62,000 nucleotides of DNA, taken from assembly GCA_015680685.1 (NCBI GenBank), contig MNCI01018132.1, positions 114,574 through 176,573 on the forward strand. Direction: 5' to 3'. A program made the position numbers and the translations under genes. Under the pieces are notes generated by a model that did no database searches, had not been told where the DNA came from, and worked only from the letters and a program-made list of their open reading frames with translations. Source of the stretch: Gnetum montanum. Taxonomy: Eukaryota; Streptophyta; Gnetopsida; Gnetales; Gnetaceae. Of the stretch, positions 49,498 through 60,599 are shown in pieces; the first letter of the stretch is position 1; each line of letters opens with the position of its first letter.

Positions 49498-50749
49498 ATG
49501 GCACCCAAGCAACAAGTGGTAAAGAGCAAGAATCCTACAATCTAGAGGATGGATGAGCATTTTAGAGAGCTATAAAGATTTCCTAGGAAAATTTCTATTA
49601 AATTTTCATCTACCACTGCTCCAAGGAATGCAATTCTACCTATTTTCCCCTTTGTTTCTTGTGATTTTTTCTAGCTTTTTGCTTTCTAGATATTAAGACT
49701 ATTTTTTCAAATATACCTTAGTAGAGGTATTAAAATGGAATATTTATGAAGTCCCATCTCTTATTTTTGATTCTCCCATGAAAATATATAGTTTTTTCAT
49801 AGCTTTAGCTTTAGTAGATTTGATTTTGAAAATAGGGCTTGTGGTTTCATGTTTTTCTCCCAAAACCTTAGGGTATGGTTGTTATTTTTTTTCAAATCTA
49901 GGCCTTTGGATTTGTTAAAATGAAATTTTAACAAAATATTTCCCAATAATTTTGTGTGAATATAAATGGATTTTGATGGTTTTGGCTATTTTGACTATTT
50001 TAATGGCTATTTGAAATTTAGGTTTTTAGATTTTTGAAGTTTTGATATAAAAAAGCAAGCCAAGTTGTATATTATTTCTTGGTAGAACGGATACATATTT
50101 TTGAAATTAAAGGTTATGGATTTGTATGTCTTTTTTAAATATTTTCAATGGTTGTGGTATCATTCAATTTAACTTTGAAACAAGGAAGTTATGGCTATTT
50201 TCCTAATGTTGCATAGTTAGGTTGTTTCTGTTGCTTTTGTAATTTCATGTAGATTTGTGAATTTTTTATATGAAAATGAAACTTTTTTATGCTAATTTCT
50301 AGCCATGGATACATATGCCTTGGCTTCATCTTTTCAATGGAGGTGGAATCACACTGATTGGACTTAAAATGAATTTTTTATGAATTTTTTACTAAGCATG
50401 TGTAGTAAAAGTGTTTTTTCCATTTCTGGAATATTGTCCAAATTGACAAATTTTTCTTGGATAAGCAGCAAAGGTTTGGAAACTTTTTCAAAGCTTGGGT
50501 GCATAGGGCTCAATTTAAGCTTTCAAACAGTTGTGGAATCACACCTTTTGGAGCTCAAACTAAACTTTTATGAATTTTTTGGCTATGGCTATGTGAATAA
50601 GGCAGAAGTCACGATTGTAGTACATAGAAGTCGTTGATATGTATAACTTATGTTTTTCTTTTGTCAATTTGCAAAATGAATGTTTAATTTTGTTTTTCTA
50701 AAGAAAAATAAAAGTTTTTTCTATTTTTTTCTTTTTAAATAAGCTTTTA

Positions 50750-50940
50750 CTATGGTTATGTGGCTTTTTTCTAAGTTTATCATGCTTTTTCTAAATTTGT
50801 GCATAGTTTAGATTTTTTTTCTAAATTTATGCATTATTTGCATAATTTAGATGTTTTTTTCTAAAATTATGCTTGTTCTTTCTAAATTTATGCATAATGT
50901 AGATGCTATTTTCTAAATTCATGCATAATTTAAACTAAGA
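50750..50940. repeat. short repeats TTTTCTAAATTTATGCATAATTTAGA
   Basis: Five or so copies of TCTAAATTTATGCATAATTT-like units, 30-45 bp apart, inside intron 1. Confidence 0.7.
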
Positions 50941-51012
50941 AAAAGTTTTAGCTATAATGTTTTGGCTAGAAAGGCTATAAAATATGGCAATACTGCTTTT
51001 ATAGAATTTCTC

Positions 51013-51430
51013 AAGCTAATTTAGATAGCAAGCTAAGGGCTTTTTATAGAAGCTAATTTTACCTTTGACTTAGGAAGTTTTCTCTAAATTTTGAAAGAAA
51101 TTCCAATTGGTCATCTCACAAGATTATGCAAGGTTATGATAATGTTTTCTTGCAAAATTACTTAGACTAATTTAGATAGACACATTAGAGCTTTTTATAG
51201 GCACTAATTTGACCTTTGACTAGATGTTTTTTCTAAATTTGCTAAGTAATTTCAATTGGTCATAATGTTTTTTCTTTGAAAGGTTGTAATAGTGCTTATT
51301 TTGTTTTTGTGAAACTTCTTAAGCTAATTTAGATAAACACCTTAGAGCTTTTCATGGAGGATTTCACATTGGACTAGGATGTTTTCCTAACTTGTTAATA
51401 AATTCTAATTTTTCATAATGATTTTATTTT
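51013..51430. repeat. three units of about 155 bp
   Basis: CTAATTTAGATA at 51015, 51166 and 51323 followed in each by TTAGAGCTTTT-like, a GACCTTTGACTAG-like block and AATTTCAATTGGTCATAATG. The unit spacings are 151 and 157 bp. Confidence 0.7.
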
Positions 51431-51449
51431 GTTTCATGAAAACTCTTCT

Positions 51450-51885
51450 TGAGGCCTATCCTCATCATAGTGGAGTTGGTTGGTATTTTGTACTACATTG
51501 GTCATCCCAAGACCAATACTCCACCAGATGACATGCCTTTGGGGCAACTCTTGTTGTGGTTTCGACTTAGGGTAAGGGACATGCTTGCCTACCTCCTTAG
51601 GAACTTTAGTTTGATGTTGTGATCACACTTGTTTGCAGATGTAGTTGGGGTTGTTATGAAGACTCTATTGCCTCAAGCATTTGGACTAATTACCAGGTAT
51701 ATTATTGACAAGCTACCACCTAAGACTACAGGGGGACCAGTAGAGACCATATGTCCATGCTATCTTGTGAAGATCTGGTTGATGCTAGAGTATAGTTAGT
51801 ATAATACTAACAATACTATTATGGTGGCACATAAATCCCATATATTATTCTAGAATCCACCTAGCATTGTGTATCATCTATAAGG
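51450..51885 (+). pseudogene. fossil gene exon 2
   Basis: One frame for about 145 codons, rich in aliphatic residues: VELVGILYYIGHPKTNTPPD, LGQLLLWFRLRVRDMLAYLL, LFADVVGVVMKTLLPQAFGL and ITRYIIDKLPPKTTGGPVET. Four stops (TGA, TAG, TAG, TAA). It ends GG before GTAAAC in phase 2. The 3' splice at 51449 (CTTGAG) is a guess. Confidence 0.65.
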
Positions 51886-51963
51886 GTAAACATGGTTATT
51901 GTAATGTGTTTATGATTTTGGCCTGATTACCTTTTCTAACCTCATTAATTTATCTTCTTGTAG

Positions 51964-52247
51964 GTACAAGGTGAATGATTAGGGCTTGATCATTAATGAA
52001 AAATATTGGCATTGGCTCAAACTACTTTGGACAAATTCACCCAAATTTTTCAAATTAGAGCTATTTTGTATTAATAGTTAAGAGGGGACTTTAATGAATA
52101 TGCCACTAGGTTTAACATTGTATACAAAAAATATAAGGATGATGGGTAGATGCCAGTAGCATGGATCAGTCCTTTGTAGTTGGAACCTCCATGCCACAGA
52201 AGAAAAGTAAAAGTGAATGTATAGCTTCTAGATTTCTATTGCTCTAA
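51964..52247 (+). pseudogene. fossil gene exon 3
   Basis: Joins in phase to exon 2. It reads YWHWLKLLWTNSPKFFKLEL, then after one shift DFNEYATRFNIVYKKYKDDG and PVAWISPL, LEPPCHRRKVKVNV, LLDFYCSK. Rich in Trp and basic residues. Ends AA before GTATGT in phase 2. Confidence 0.6.
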
Positions 52248-52318
52248 GTATGTCATTGCTTTTCTTGATTTTTGAAACTGCTCATATCTATTCTAAAATT
52301 TGGTTATTATTTCATAAG

Positions 52319-53379
52319 ACCTTCCACCTTAGTTGATGTCGTCACTATACCACTTTTAGGTTCATGTCATGAGGATACACTCATCCTAAGGCTTGCTGAT
52401 GTGACATCAATGCAAGAGTGGCTAAAGGAACAGACACCTGGATATGTTCAAGCAAACATCTAGCATGCACGTTTGCTCGATGTATTCATGGAACTTATCC
52501 CTTACATCCCTACTGTGGAGATGTTACATGTCATTGAATCCTTTTATGAGATAGTTAGTTATTTTAGCACCATCATCTAAGATGTTAAGATGAACATAGA
52601 TGTAGGTGTTGGCCTCTTTCATAATTTCTTTGGTCTCCCTACTAACAAGGCAAAGGTTCTCACCAAGATGGTAAGGGAATTAGGCCATCACGAAGAAGTT
52701 CTAGAGTGGCTTGGTGCCAACATGGACCACTCTAGCATTTTGATGGATAGCTCCATGGACCTTGATGAAAAGGAATCATATCCTTTGTTTAGGTCTTGTG
52801 CATTCCTCAAACTACTATTACAAAAGAAGGTAATTACCCTAGCACAAGGGTGCACCTTTAAAAAGGTCTTGATCGAGGACATCAAATTTGACTAGGTGCC
52901 TACTTTGTATACTAGGCTTTGAGAGGAGATCCTTAGACTTTGTGTTCATACTTCTACGATAATCCATATGCACTTTGCATTTTTTATACATTATCTAAAG
53001 AGATTAGTAGAGTTTCTAGTGGTGTATAGGAATGGGCAATGGGTTTCCCAAGACCCAAGCCAACTTTCTAGGCCTTGGATAAAGCACATTTATCGAACAA
53101 TGCAGGCCAAGAATCCGCTAGAGGGGATGTATGAAAATTTATCCATCACCACTAAGAATCTTAATGTTAGATAGCATGAGTCTCTTGATAGTACTAATCA
53201 TGATGAGTCCCTCTCATTTCATGCTAGTGTTTAGGATGGTAGATAATGGCACATGGAGGTTAAAGAGGTAGCTAGAGAGAAACTCAAGAGGCCTATGGAG
53301 GAGGCACCTCCAGCATCAGATCATCCTACCTTGAAGAAGCTTAAGTTTAATCTTAAGCCATCAGAATAGTTAGTTGTAG
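52319..53379 (+). pseudogene. fossil gene exon 4, the longest
   Basis: 353 codons in one frame with seven or so stops and no frameshift. Text includes LADVTSMQEWLKEQTPGYVQ, LLDVFMELIPYIPTVEMLHV, LFHNFFGLPTNKAKVLTKMV, LGHHEEVLEWLGANMDHSSI, FAFFIHYLKRLVEFLVVYRN-like, then a Pro/Lys-rich tail EKLKRPMEEAPPASDHPTLK. Mostly helical in character. No transposase DDE or zinc-finger pattern is visible. Confidence 0.7.
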
Positions 53380-53494
53380 GTATGCTTTGTTTAAATTTGG
53401 CTATTTCATGTTCTAAAATTTATTGCTACTTTATGGTCTAATGTGTTAACAAATTTTCTATATGTTGTGGTTGTATACAAACATTAGGTTATAG

Positions 53495-53899
53495 TAACCC
53501 AAACTACTATGGAGGTAGAAAAAAGGCATGCAAAAGAGGCACTCCTAAAACCATTTATGGTTGAAGGACTTGCTATTATATGTATAGACAATTTAGATGC
53601 CTTGTTTGGTGAGGTGGTACTAGGTTCTTCTTCCATCATTATCCTAGAGGAGGAAGAGGAGGAGGAGCTAGGTATGCCTATGCCTTAATATTTTCATTAT
53701 ATCCTATTGGTTATCTTTTGTTTTCATCCTAACCTTTTGATGATTGTTATGCTTACAGTAGTTCCTAACCCACCAATGTAAGTTCTCATCCCTAATTTTC
53801 ATGTGAAACCATGGGTAGCGACTCTAGAAGTAGTGGAGTTCTTGCATGGGATTGCTAAGGACATCATTGATTGATTGCATTAGGTTGCACTTGAGATAG
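53495..53899 (+). pseudogene. fossil gene exons 5 and 6
   Basis: E5 (53495-53671) reads TQTTMEVEKRHAKEALLKPF and ends in an acidic run of Glu (ILEEEEEEEL). The intron 53672-53758 (GTATGC...TTACAG) follows. E6 (53759-53899) reads VPNPPM, PNFHVKPWVATLEVVEFLHG. Both junctions are phase 1. Confidence 0.65.
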
Positions 53900-53994
53900 G
53901 TAAGGATTTTGTTTTATGTGCTTTAGTTATGGGTTTTTCTTGCATTATGGCTATTTAAGGTTGTGTCTTATGGTTGTATTTTATGTTTATGTAG

Positions 53995-54974
53995 TATCAT
54001 CTATGGATATAGTAGAGACTTTGAGGTAGACATCTTGCCTAGACTTCCCTCTGATGTGTCTAGTATGCCTATGAAGCTATATGAGACCATAATTGATTTG
54101 GCAATGTCATGTGCAAAAGCTTCATGGGAGGTAGAGAGGTCTAATGAATTTCTATGGGAGGATGTTTTGGCCTTGAGAAAAAAGAATGAAATGTTGAAAG
54201 ATATGATTAGGGATCTCTGAGGCTATAAAGTTTTTGTGGAAGCCCAAGTGACTAACTCAGGAGAATTATAGACTAAGGAGATCACCTAGGCCTACTATTG
54301 GCATGTCATTTAGGAGAAATTATTGGTCCTATGGGAGATGGTAAAACAATGTATGTAGACCAACGTTATCTCCCAAAAGGTTGAGGACTAGAAAGATCAT
54401 TGTGCTTGGGTCCTAAAATGGGGCAAAATACAAAAGGTTCACAAGCATGAGTATAAAAATGATCATGGGGCCTACCTAAAATATCTGAAGGAAGATTTAG
54501 TTGAATGACACTAGAGAGACTTGTTCATTTATGGGATCCAAGTAGAGAGTGCTTATCAAATTTTTGAAGGTACTGTCAAGGTAAAGAAATCCTCCACTCT
54601 TTAGGTTACCACTATTGTAGGTGAGACTACTACAGCTGTTGTTACTCATGAGCCTCTTGCTTGAAGTGCTATAGATAGGACCAAAATTCTTTCTGGCATT
54701 GATCTTGGGGATGTTGACTAAGTTAACATGATGGAGGAACAAATCCTCCATCATTTGGAGAAAGGCCTTTCCCATCTTTCCCTAGAAGTAATGAAGTTAG
54801 ACTCTCATAAGTTTGATATATTTCAAGTTTTGGTCTTTATTTCAAGTCATGATTTTGACCATTGGTTACTAACTAGCTCTATCTGTTGTTGCATTTTAGG
54901 CCTCAAGAGACATTAATGGCCCCAGTGATGAGGATGAAAATGACCCACCACTTCCTCCTCAAAATGCCACTTAG
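53995..54974 (+). pseudogene. fossil gene exons 7 and 8, coiled-coil and acidic tail
   Basis: E7 reads VDILPRLPSDVSSMPMKLYE, then ASWEVERSNEFLWEDVLALR and KKNEMLKDMIRDL, a heptad-like Leu pattern typical of a coiled coil (54090-54215), with a second charged helical stretch at 54400-54560. E8 (54900-54974) continues in phase 0 as ASRDINGPSDEDENDPPLPP and stops at TAG 54972-54974. Confidence 0.65.
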
Positions 54975-55310
54975 TAGCATCCCTCATTTTAGCTTGTTGG
55001 CTATTTATTCTTATTTTTATGTTGATGGCTATGGTTAGCCAAGACTATGTTATGAATGGTTTTTATTCTTTGAAATTTTTTCCACACATTATGGTTATGG
55101 CTATGTGTTATGGACATTTTAATTCTAAATTTAAATATTTGGTTTTACCCTTGATTATATGCATCTTTAGTAGTAGTAAACATTTTAAATTTTGTAAACA
55201 TTGAAAATGACTCTATTTATGTTTTTGGTTGTAACATTAAATTAATGCAATAATAGGCTAAATAAGAGAAGATATGATAATGAAAGAGGCATTTGCTATT
55301 TTTATGCCAT
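54975..55310. other. 3' flank of the fossil gene
   Basis: T-rich, no domain. Possible polyadenylation-like AATAAT motifs only. It leads into the 40-45 bp repeat. Confidence 0.35.
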
Positions 55311-55319
55311 TGCAAGCAT

Positions 55320-55540
55320 AGGTTATATAGTTTTGCTAGTTTAAGGTTGTGGCAAGCCATCGTGCTAGTGTAACGTCTTAGAAAGTGTTGGTGCCAGTTT
55401 AACATCTTAGTGGGAAAAGCGCCAGTTTAAGGTCATAGTGAACCATCAATGCCAATTTAACATCTTAGTAGATAGAGTGCCATTTTAAGGCTATAGCAAA
55501 TCATTAGTGCCAGTTTAACATCTTAGCATACATAGTATGA
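55320..55540. repeat. tandem repeat GCCAGTTTAACATCTTAG
   Basis: At least seven alternating units of GCCAGTTTAAGGTCATAGTG and GCCAGTTTAACATCTTAGTG, about 38-50 bp apart. Same family as 42935 and 46755. Confidence 0.75.
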
Positions 55541-55870
55541 AAGAGATGCTTTTTTAAGGTTTAAAACATAAGTAAAAATAAAGCAAGGTTGTAGAAAATA
55601 GGTAATAATGCAAACAAAATTAGGCTACTCACATAGGCCATGTGCATAAAATAATAAATATATATTAAATTTCAAAATAAAAATAAGGCTATTTGGCTAT
55701 CAATGCATCTGGTCATAAGGGCATGGAAAGATCAATCTAAACTTCACTTGTGCAGATTCTTTCTAATCTTTGCAAGATTACGGAGTGAGTAAGGCCTACT
55801 TTGCATAAGCTTGTATGCCCCACCTCATTTACTTACAATGCTAAAAGAGAGTTCATCCCATAATGTATTG
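55541..55870 (-). other. spacer between array and protease
   Basis: AT-rich to about 55690, then weakly coding-like on the minus strand (CNTLWDELSF near 55860). No domain. Confidence 0.35.
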
Positions 55871-56600
55871 CATTGCTTATTGTTGTCATCATTGTTTGTC
55901 TTGGATTTTTTCTCTTCATGGCTAGGAGATACTTCTTGAAGCTCCACTTTGGGTCCCTATTCTATGTCTTTGTTGATGACAACTAGGGGAATTACATTAT
56001 CACCATGAATGATGATTTCAACTCCCTCATAAGAAACATGAATTTCTTGATGGATGTGAGAGTAGACAGCTTGTAACTAACCCAACCAATGTCTCCCTAG
56101 GATCAGGTTGAATCTTGGTATCTCTTCCACCACCAAGAAGTTGGCAATTGTAGGGAATTATTCTCTAGCTACAGAATCTAAGAGATAGATCTCTTGAAAG
56201 CAACTCTTGATCCATTGAAGGACTTAAGAGATATGATGGTTGTAGGTTGTATTTTCTTAGCTAACCCTAGGTATTCAAAAATAGTGCATGGAATGACACT
56301 TGTTGTAGCCCCATCATCAACATGTACTTGATGTGTTTTAAATTGTCCTACATGTATAGTTATGAATAAAAAAGAGTGTAGTCACTTCGTCATTCTAGGG
56401 ATTAAACTTATTTCACTATTATGAAATGTTAGTGGTGTTGACTTCTCCCCTAGTAAGGGAGAAATCATCACTACAAGGATGGCTTCCTTATTAGTAGGAA
56501 TATTCTCACTAATGGGTATGGAGTTCAACATTTTGACTAGCATCTCATGATGTGTGGTAGAAGTCATGATCAGGTCATACAAACTTAGGGTTGTGTTTTT
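55871..56600 (-). pseudogene. Tat2 protease region
   Basis: Minus-strand reading: HHEMLVKMLNSIPI (56540), then the aspartic protease active site HVDDGATTSVIPCTIFEYLG (about 56330-56275) and LKSFNGS. The ILGRHWLG landmark is at about 56100 and IHVSYEGVEIIIHGD near 56030. DDGA replaces DNGS or DTGA. The block order matches protease regions of plant Tat-type polyproteins. It lies directly after gag in the same orientation. Confidence 0.8.
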
Positions 56601-59350
56601 TTTCTTGAGTGATTACCTAACTTGGTCCATTACATTGAGGAAGTTTTTGTCATTAGCCATGGGCTTGTCCCCCCGGTTGTGCTTTACTTCCTTCATGCAT
56701 CCTAAATTGTAGACCTTAACTTTAGGATTTGGCTATTGTGGCTCTTTTTGGTTACTTTGGCTGTGGACTTTAGCATCTTTATGTGGCTTCTTGGTTGAAG
56801 AAGATGAGGCAAAGGAGGTAATGGGTATAGCCAAAATGGGAGTGGACTTCAATGGGCCCACTTCCTTTCATGCTTTCATATACTTGTCTTTCTTGTTGTT
56901 AGGCTTTCGCATATGCTTCTTCATTTGGTTGGTTGTAGCTTTTTAGTTGTCATTAGTTGGCTATGAAAAAGAGATGGTAGCATTGGCCACCACAGGGGAT
57001 CATTGTGAAGTTGATTAGGCTATAGTTATTTGGGTTGTATTGGATTGGAAGACCTTGATGATCAAAGGTTCCCTTGAAGGCATTTGTTATGGTACTCTCA
57101 CAATGAAGGGGGAAGCCATTTTGTAGTAGAGGGATATGTGGATCACAAATGGTTATCTTGTAAATCTTTGATTGTCATCAATGTTGAATGCTAAAATAAC
57201 ATAGGGGCTATCATTAGATTTCAATAGGTCTTTGTATACTTGCATCAACTAATTTTGTGGCCAAACTAGATTAGAAGCATCAAAGACCAATTCCCCCCTA
57301 TCTATCATCCTTTGCACATCATCCTTTAGTGCAAGGAAAAAGTCTATATCATGACTAAGAAATTGATGATAATGGTATATGTCATCTAGCTTGAAGTATC
57401 TAGAAAACTAGGCATCATCCTTCATTACTTGAGATGTATCTTTGGCTATTTCACATAGTCGCTCATGTTTCTTTTGAGAAGCTTCAATCATTTGTTTGTG
57501 TTGCATGCACCCACTTCTTAACAGTTGGTCTAGAAACTTGGATGGTTTTAATGCTAACATAGTGTATTTAAACTTGTCATTCCTTTCAAAGTTAGCTCTA
57601 TTTGTTGTCAATGTAGTGGTTTTAAAAGTGGATGGTTGGTTATTACAGTCATTGGTAGTGGTCTTGGGTGGATTAGCCTCTAGCCCTTGGTCCATGGTCT
57701 TGGTTTCCTTTGTTACAATTGCTACGGTAGTGTTGTTTTATTTACTCTTTTCTTTTTCTCTTCAAGTGTGTTAATTTTTATATGATATATAGGCTGAATC
57801 ATGATTGGCCTCTATGGGATCCTCTATGTTTTTAGTTTGTGATAATGTGTGGCTAATAGACCATGGGTTAAGGTAGTAAATTCTAGACTTGATGAAGTCA
57901 TTAACTAGTCCCTTGAATATGGCTAACAAGTGGGCTTTAGCTATGGGCTTTGGTATTTCATTTAGCAATCCATTCCATAGCTAAATGAATTTTTGTATAG
58001 GTTCTAAGGGTTCCTTCTTGAAATTCATGAGTTGGTCAAGATTTAAGTTATATTTGAAGTGGTTGACAAAATGGGTACTAAGTCCTCTAGGGAGGATATG
58101 CATCCTCTGGGTAATGCCTGATACTAATTAAGGGCTTCCCTAGTCAAAGACATAGGGAAAATCCTCATGATGGTATGGGGTCATGGCTACAAGAGAAAAC
58201 ATTCAAATGAAAAGGTAAAAAGGTGAGCATTAGGATTACCTTCTCAATTATATTTGATAAATTAGGGAATGGGGACAACAGAAGGAAGTTTCAAGGATGA
58301 GAGTATAAGACTTATGGAATTTTCCTGGTAGAAATCCATAATCTTGATGACTTGTGTGGTAGAGGCTTTAATCTTCCTTAACTCCTTCGTTAGGTCTTGG
58401 ATCATTTGGAAAGATTGATCCAAGCCTTGTGGTGGTCCCATAGTTTGTGAGGTTTGCAAATAAGGTTGTGAAATATGTTTTGAGGCTTGTGGCCTTGTTA
58501 TGGGTTGCATAATAGAAGGAAAATTTTGCATTATTCTTGTGGTTTGTGGAGAAAACAAAGAAAAAGATGTTTGTGCTAGTACTTGAGGTACAAATGGGAG
58601 AAATGTGATGTGTGATCCTTATGTCTTTTGGGGTTCCATGGTAAATCCCATGTGAGTATTTTGTGGATTTGTAGTGGTAAAAGCCACTATTGATGGCTTT
58701 GTATATCGAGGTTGTGTTGCAAATGACATTGATGTATTATAGTTTGTTGTTTGTGGCATTGATTGGGTACAATGTGTGGCTACAATTGGTGTGGGATCTA
58801 TTGTAGTAGGGTATGGAGGAATAGAAGATGATGGCACCATAACCATGGAGAAAAAAATAAATTAGGCAAAGGTTCTATGAATTTGGGGGATGTTCCCTAG
58901 AATATTCCTCCAAGGATATTTTTAGGCTTAGATACTTATTTAAATTCATTCTCCTCTCCTTGTTGGTCCGCAAAGGTAGGTTTGTCATCTTCCTCTTCTA
59001 CAGTAATCAATTGGGCTAGGAAACTAGAATAGACATCATTAAGGGAACGTTCTTCATATAGGAAAGGGATGTACTCTTTTCCACCCTAATGTGAGCTCAA
59101 ACTTTGTTTTGGCCTTGAATTCAATTCAAGAAATTAGCATGACTACCTATATTTTAGCACAAATAAAGTTATAATAATATTCATTTATGACTACAAAATC
59201 AAGACTCTCCTCTATAACTCTTAAAGATCACCTACATTCAATGACAATAGGGTCTTTAGGATCATACACACTCATGACTTGCTGGTTATGATCTTTCCCA
59301 ATTAAGGTCAAGTGTAATTTAGTGGACTTTCAAAAAGGCATGGCTATAGT
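56601..59350 (-). pseudogene. Tat2 gag
   Basis: The reading starts near 59350 and passes EYIPFLYEERSLNDVYSSFL (59075). A Pro/Gln/Thr-rich stretch follows (MVMVPSSSIPPYPTT at 58846). The capsid domain (58260-57770) has NPNAHLFTFSFECF, FPMSLTREAL, LDQLMNFKKEPLEPIQKFIQ and LLNEIPKPIAKAHLLAIFKG. Next come FKYTMLALKPSKFLDQLLRS (57610), a decayed zinc-knuckle region with RYFKLDDIYHYHQFLSHDID, and DVQRMIDRGELVFDASN. The last two match the region before protease in plant Tat-type gag. Long for gag, as usual in giant Tat/Ogre elements. Many stops. Confidence 0.8.
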
Positions 59351-59479
59351 GTTGAGGATTGCTTAAGAATAGGCTATAAATGGTAAAATAGGAGTAAATA
59401 CCAGTGAATGGAATTCAAAAACTCTAAAATGCAATAAAATTGACAAAGAATGATGTACTTACTATAATTAGTAAGTGGG

Positions 59480-60560
59480 GGATAATGGGAGTTTACCCCT
59501 TTACTAGAAATGAAATATTAGAAATGTTGGCTTCAAACCTCCCCCATGTTGGCCTCCCAAGTGCCTTTATGCTAAATATGGCATGGGGGCAAAGAAGGGG
59601 GGGGTGAGATAATAGAAATCTCACACATTCTTATTCCAACATTGAAGAGAGGAGTGAAAAGTTTGAAAACCAAAATGGAAACTTGGTTGTTTCAAAAGAT
59701 GGTTTTGGTAGGTTTCAAACTTTTACCAAAAGGTAGAAAATTAGGCTTGGCTAGTATGGAAAGAAATGTTAGTTTAGTGGAAAATAATATGATAACAAAA
59801 ATTAAATGGTTATCAAGGCTTTCATGCTAGCTTTGTTCTAGGAATTTCTATGAAATGTTGTGAAATTCCAGCACCCAAACCACTTGCAACTTCAATGATG
59901 AGGTTTTTGCTTCTATGGGGGGTAGGGGCATTGGGGGCTGTGGAGGGGTGGGGGAGAGAGGGTTAAAGGTAGCATTAGTTTCCTTGGGAGTTCTAACTAG
60001 AAAATTGCTTTAAACATTCAATAAAGTTAGATCTAGTGATTAATTTGTTTTCAAATCCTATCAATGCTAGCCTCCCAAATGCTTCCCTACTAGGTATCGG
60101 AGAGGGGGGAAAAGGAAGGAGTGAGATGATGGAAATTTCACACTTCCTACCTCAATGTTGATGGGGGAAAGGCTGGAAAATAAAGTGAAAAATTGGTATT
60201 TTACCACTAGAAATAGTTTTAGACAGCTACTAATTCTCTCATCTTAGAAAGGTGGGTAGGGGTGGGGGAGTAGCCAACTCATAGAAGAGTTTAACCACCC
60301 ACTTGTAGAAGCTAGAAAAAAACATTTTGGTAATAAAAAAATAGGGATGAAAGATATCAATGCTAGCTTTGGGCTGCAAAATTTATAGCAAATGCTATGA
60401 AAAGCCAAATCCCAACCACTTGCAACTTCCATGTTGTAGTTTTGGTTACAAAGGTGGAAAGAGCAACATTGATTATTCAAAGGTTTTGGCTATAAAAAAC
60501 TATGAAAATAATATATCTAGTTATAGAATTTAGGTGAAGGTCCTTCTAGTGCTAAAAAAA
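59480..60560. repeat. two tandem units of about 540 bp in the Tat2 leader
   Basis: Unit 1 from about 59500 and unit 2 from about 60040 share, in order: CTCCCAAGTGC/CTCCCAAATGC, GTGAGATRATRGAAATYTCACA, ATGCTAGCTTTG, AAATGCTATGAAA-like, CCACTTGCAACTTC. Non-coding. It lies between gag and LTR-like segment C. Confidence 0.65.
59917..59962 (+). other. G-run cluster, possible G-quadruplex
   Basis: Six runs of three to six G within 46 bp (GGGGGG, GGGG, GGGGG, GGGG, GGGGG, GGG) separated by 1-7 bases. The second 540-bp unit keeps a smaller cluster at 60250-60270. On the element's own RNA strand this is C-rich. Confidence 0.6.
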
Positions 60561-60599
60561 ACTATTTGGACTGAAACCCTCAATTGCTAATTGAAAACC

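Larger units (their letters stand above)
49626..51449 (+). other. intron 1 of the fossil gene, T-rich
   Basis: About 1.8 kb without coding signal between E1 and E2. T-rich and A-poor on the plus strand, as plant introns often are. It contains the two local repeats listed separately. Splice sites of this intron are not clear. Confidence 0.4.
49498..54974 (+). pseudogene. fossil eight-exon gene of unknown function
   Basis: Inferred exons: E1 49498-49625 (end approximate), E2 51450-51885 (start approximate), E3 51964-52247, E4 52319-53379, E5 53495-53671, E6 53759-53899, E7 53995-54787, E8 54900-54974. Introns 2-7 are 71-114 bp apart from intron 7 (112 bp), all begin GT (GTAAAC, GTATGT, GTATGC, GTATGC, GTAAGG, GTAATG) and end AG. 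Their phases 2, 2, 1, 1, 1, 0 match on both sides. Intron 7 has the branch-point consensus TTACTAAC. Total about 1000 codons. The text starts MAPKQQVVKSK and ends ENDPPLPPQNAT with a natural stop. Nearly all internal stops are TAG, TAA or TGA where Gln or Arg codons with one C-to-T change fit. Two frameshifts (in E3 and at the start of E7). I do not recognise the protein. Confidence 0.7.

Noticed and set aside
54497-54775. Minus-strand 92-codon frame
   Set aside because: Antisense to exon 7 of the fossil gene, which has in-phase splice junctions on both sides.
55320-55540. CRISPR-like spacing of repeats
   Set aside because: Plant retrotransposon context, degenerate units, no distinct spacers.
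57496-57774. Plus-strand 92-codon hydrophobic frame
   Set aside because: Shadow of the minus-strand gag, whose frame at 57408-57695 has the conserved residues.
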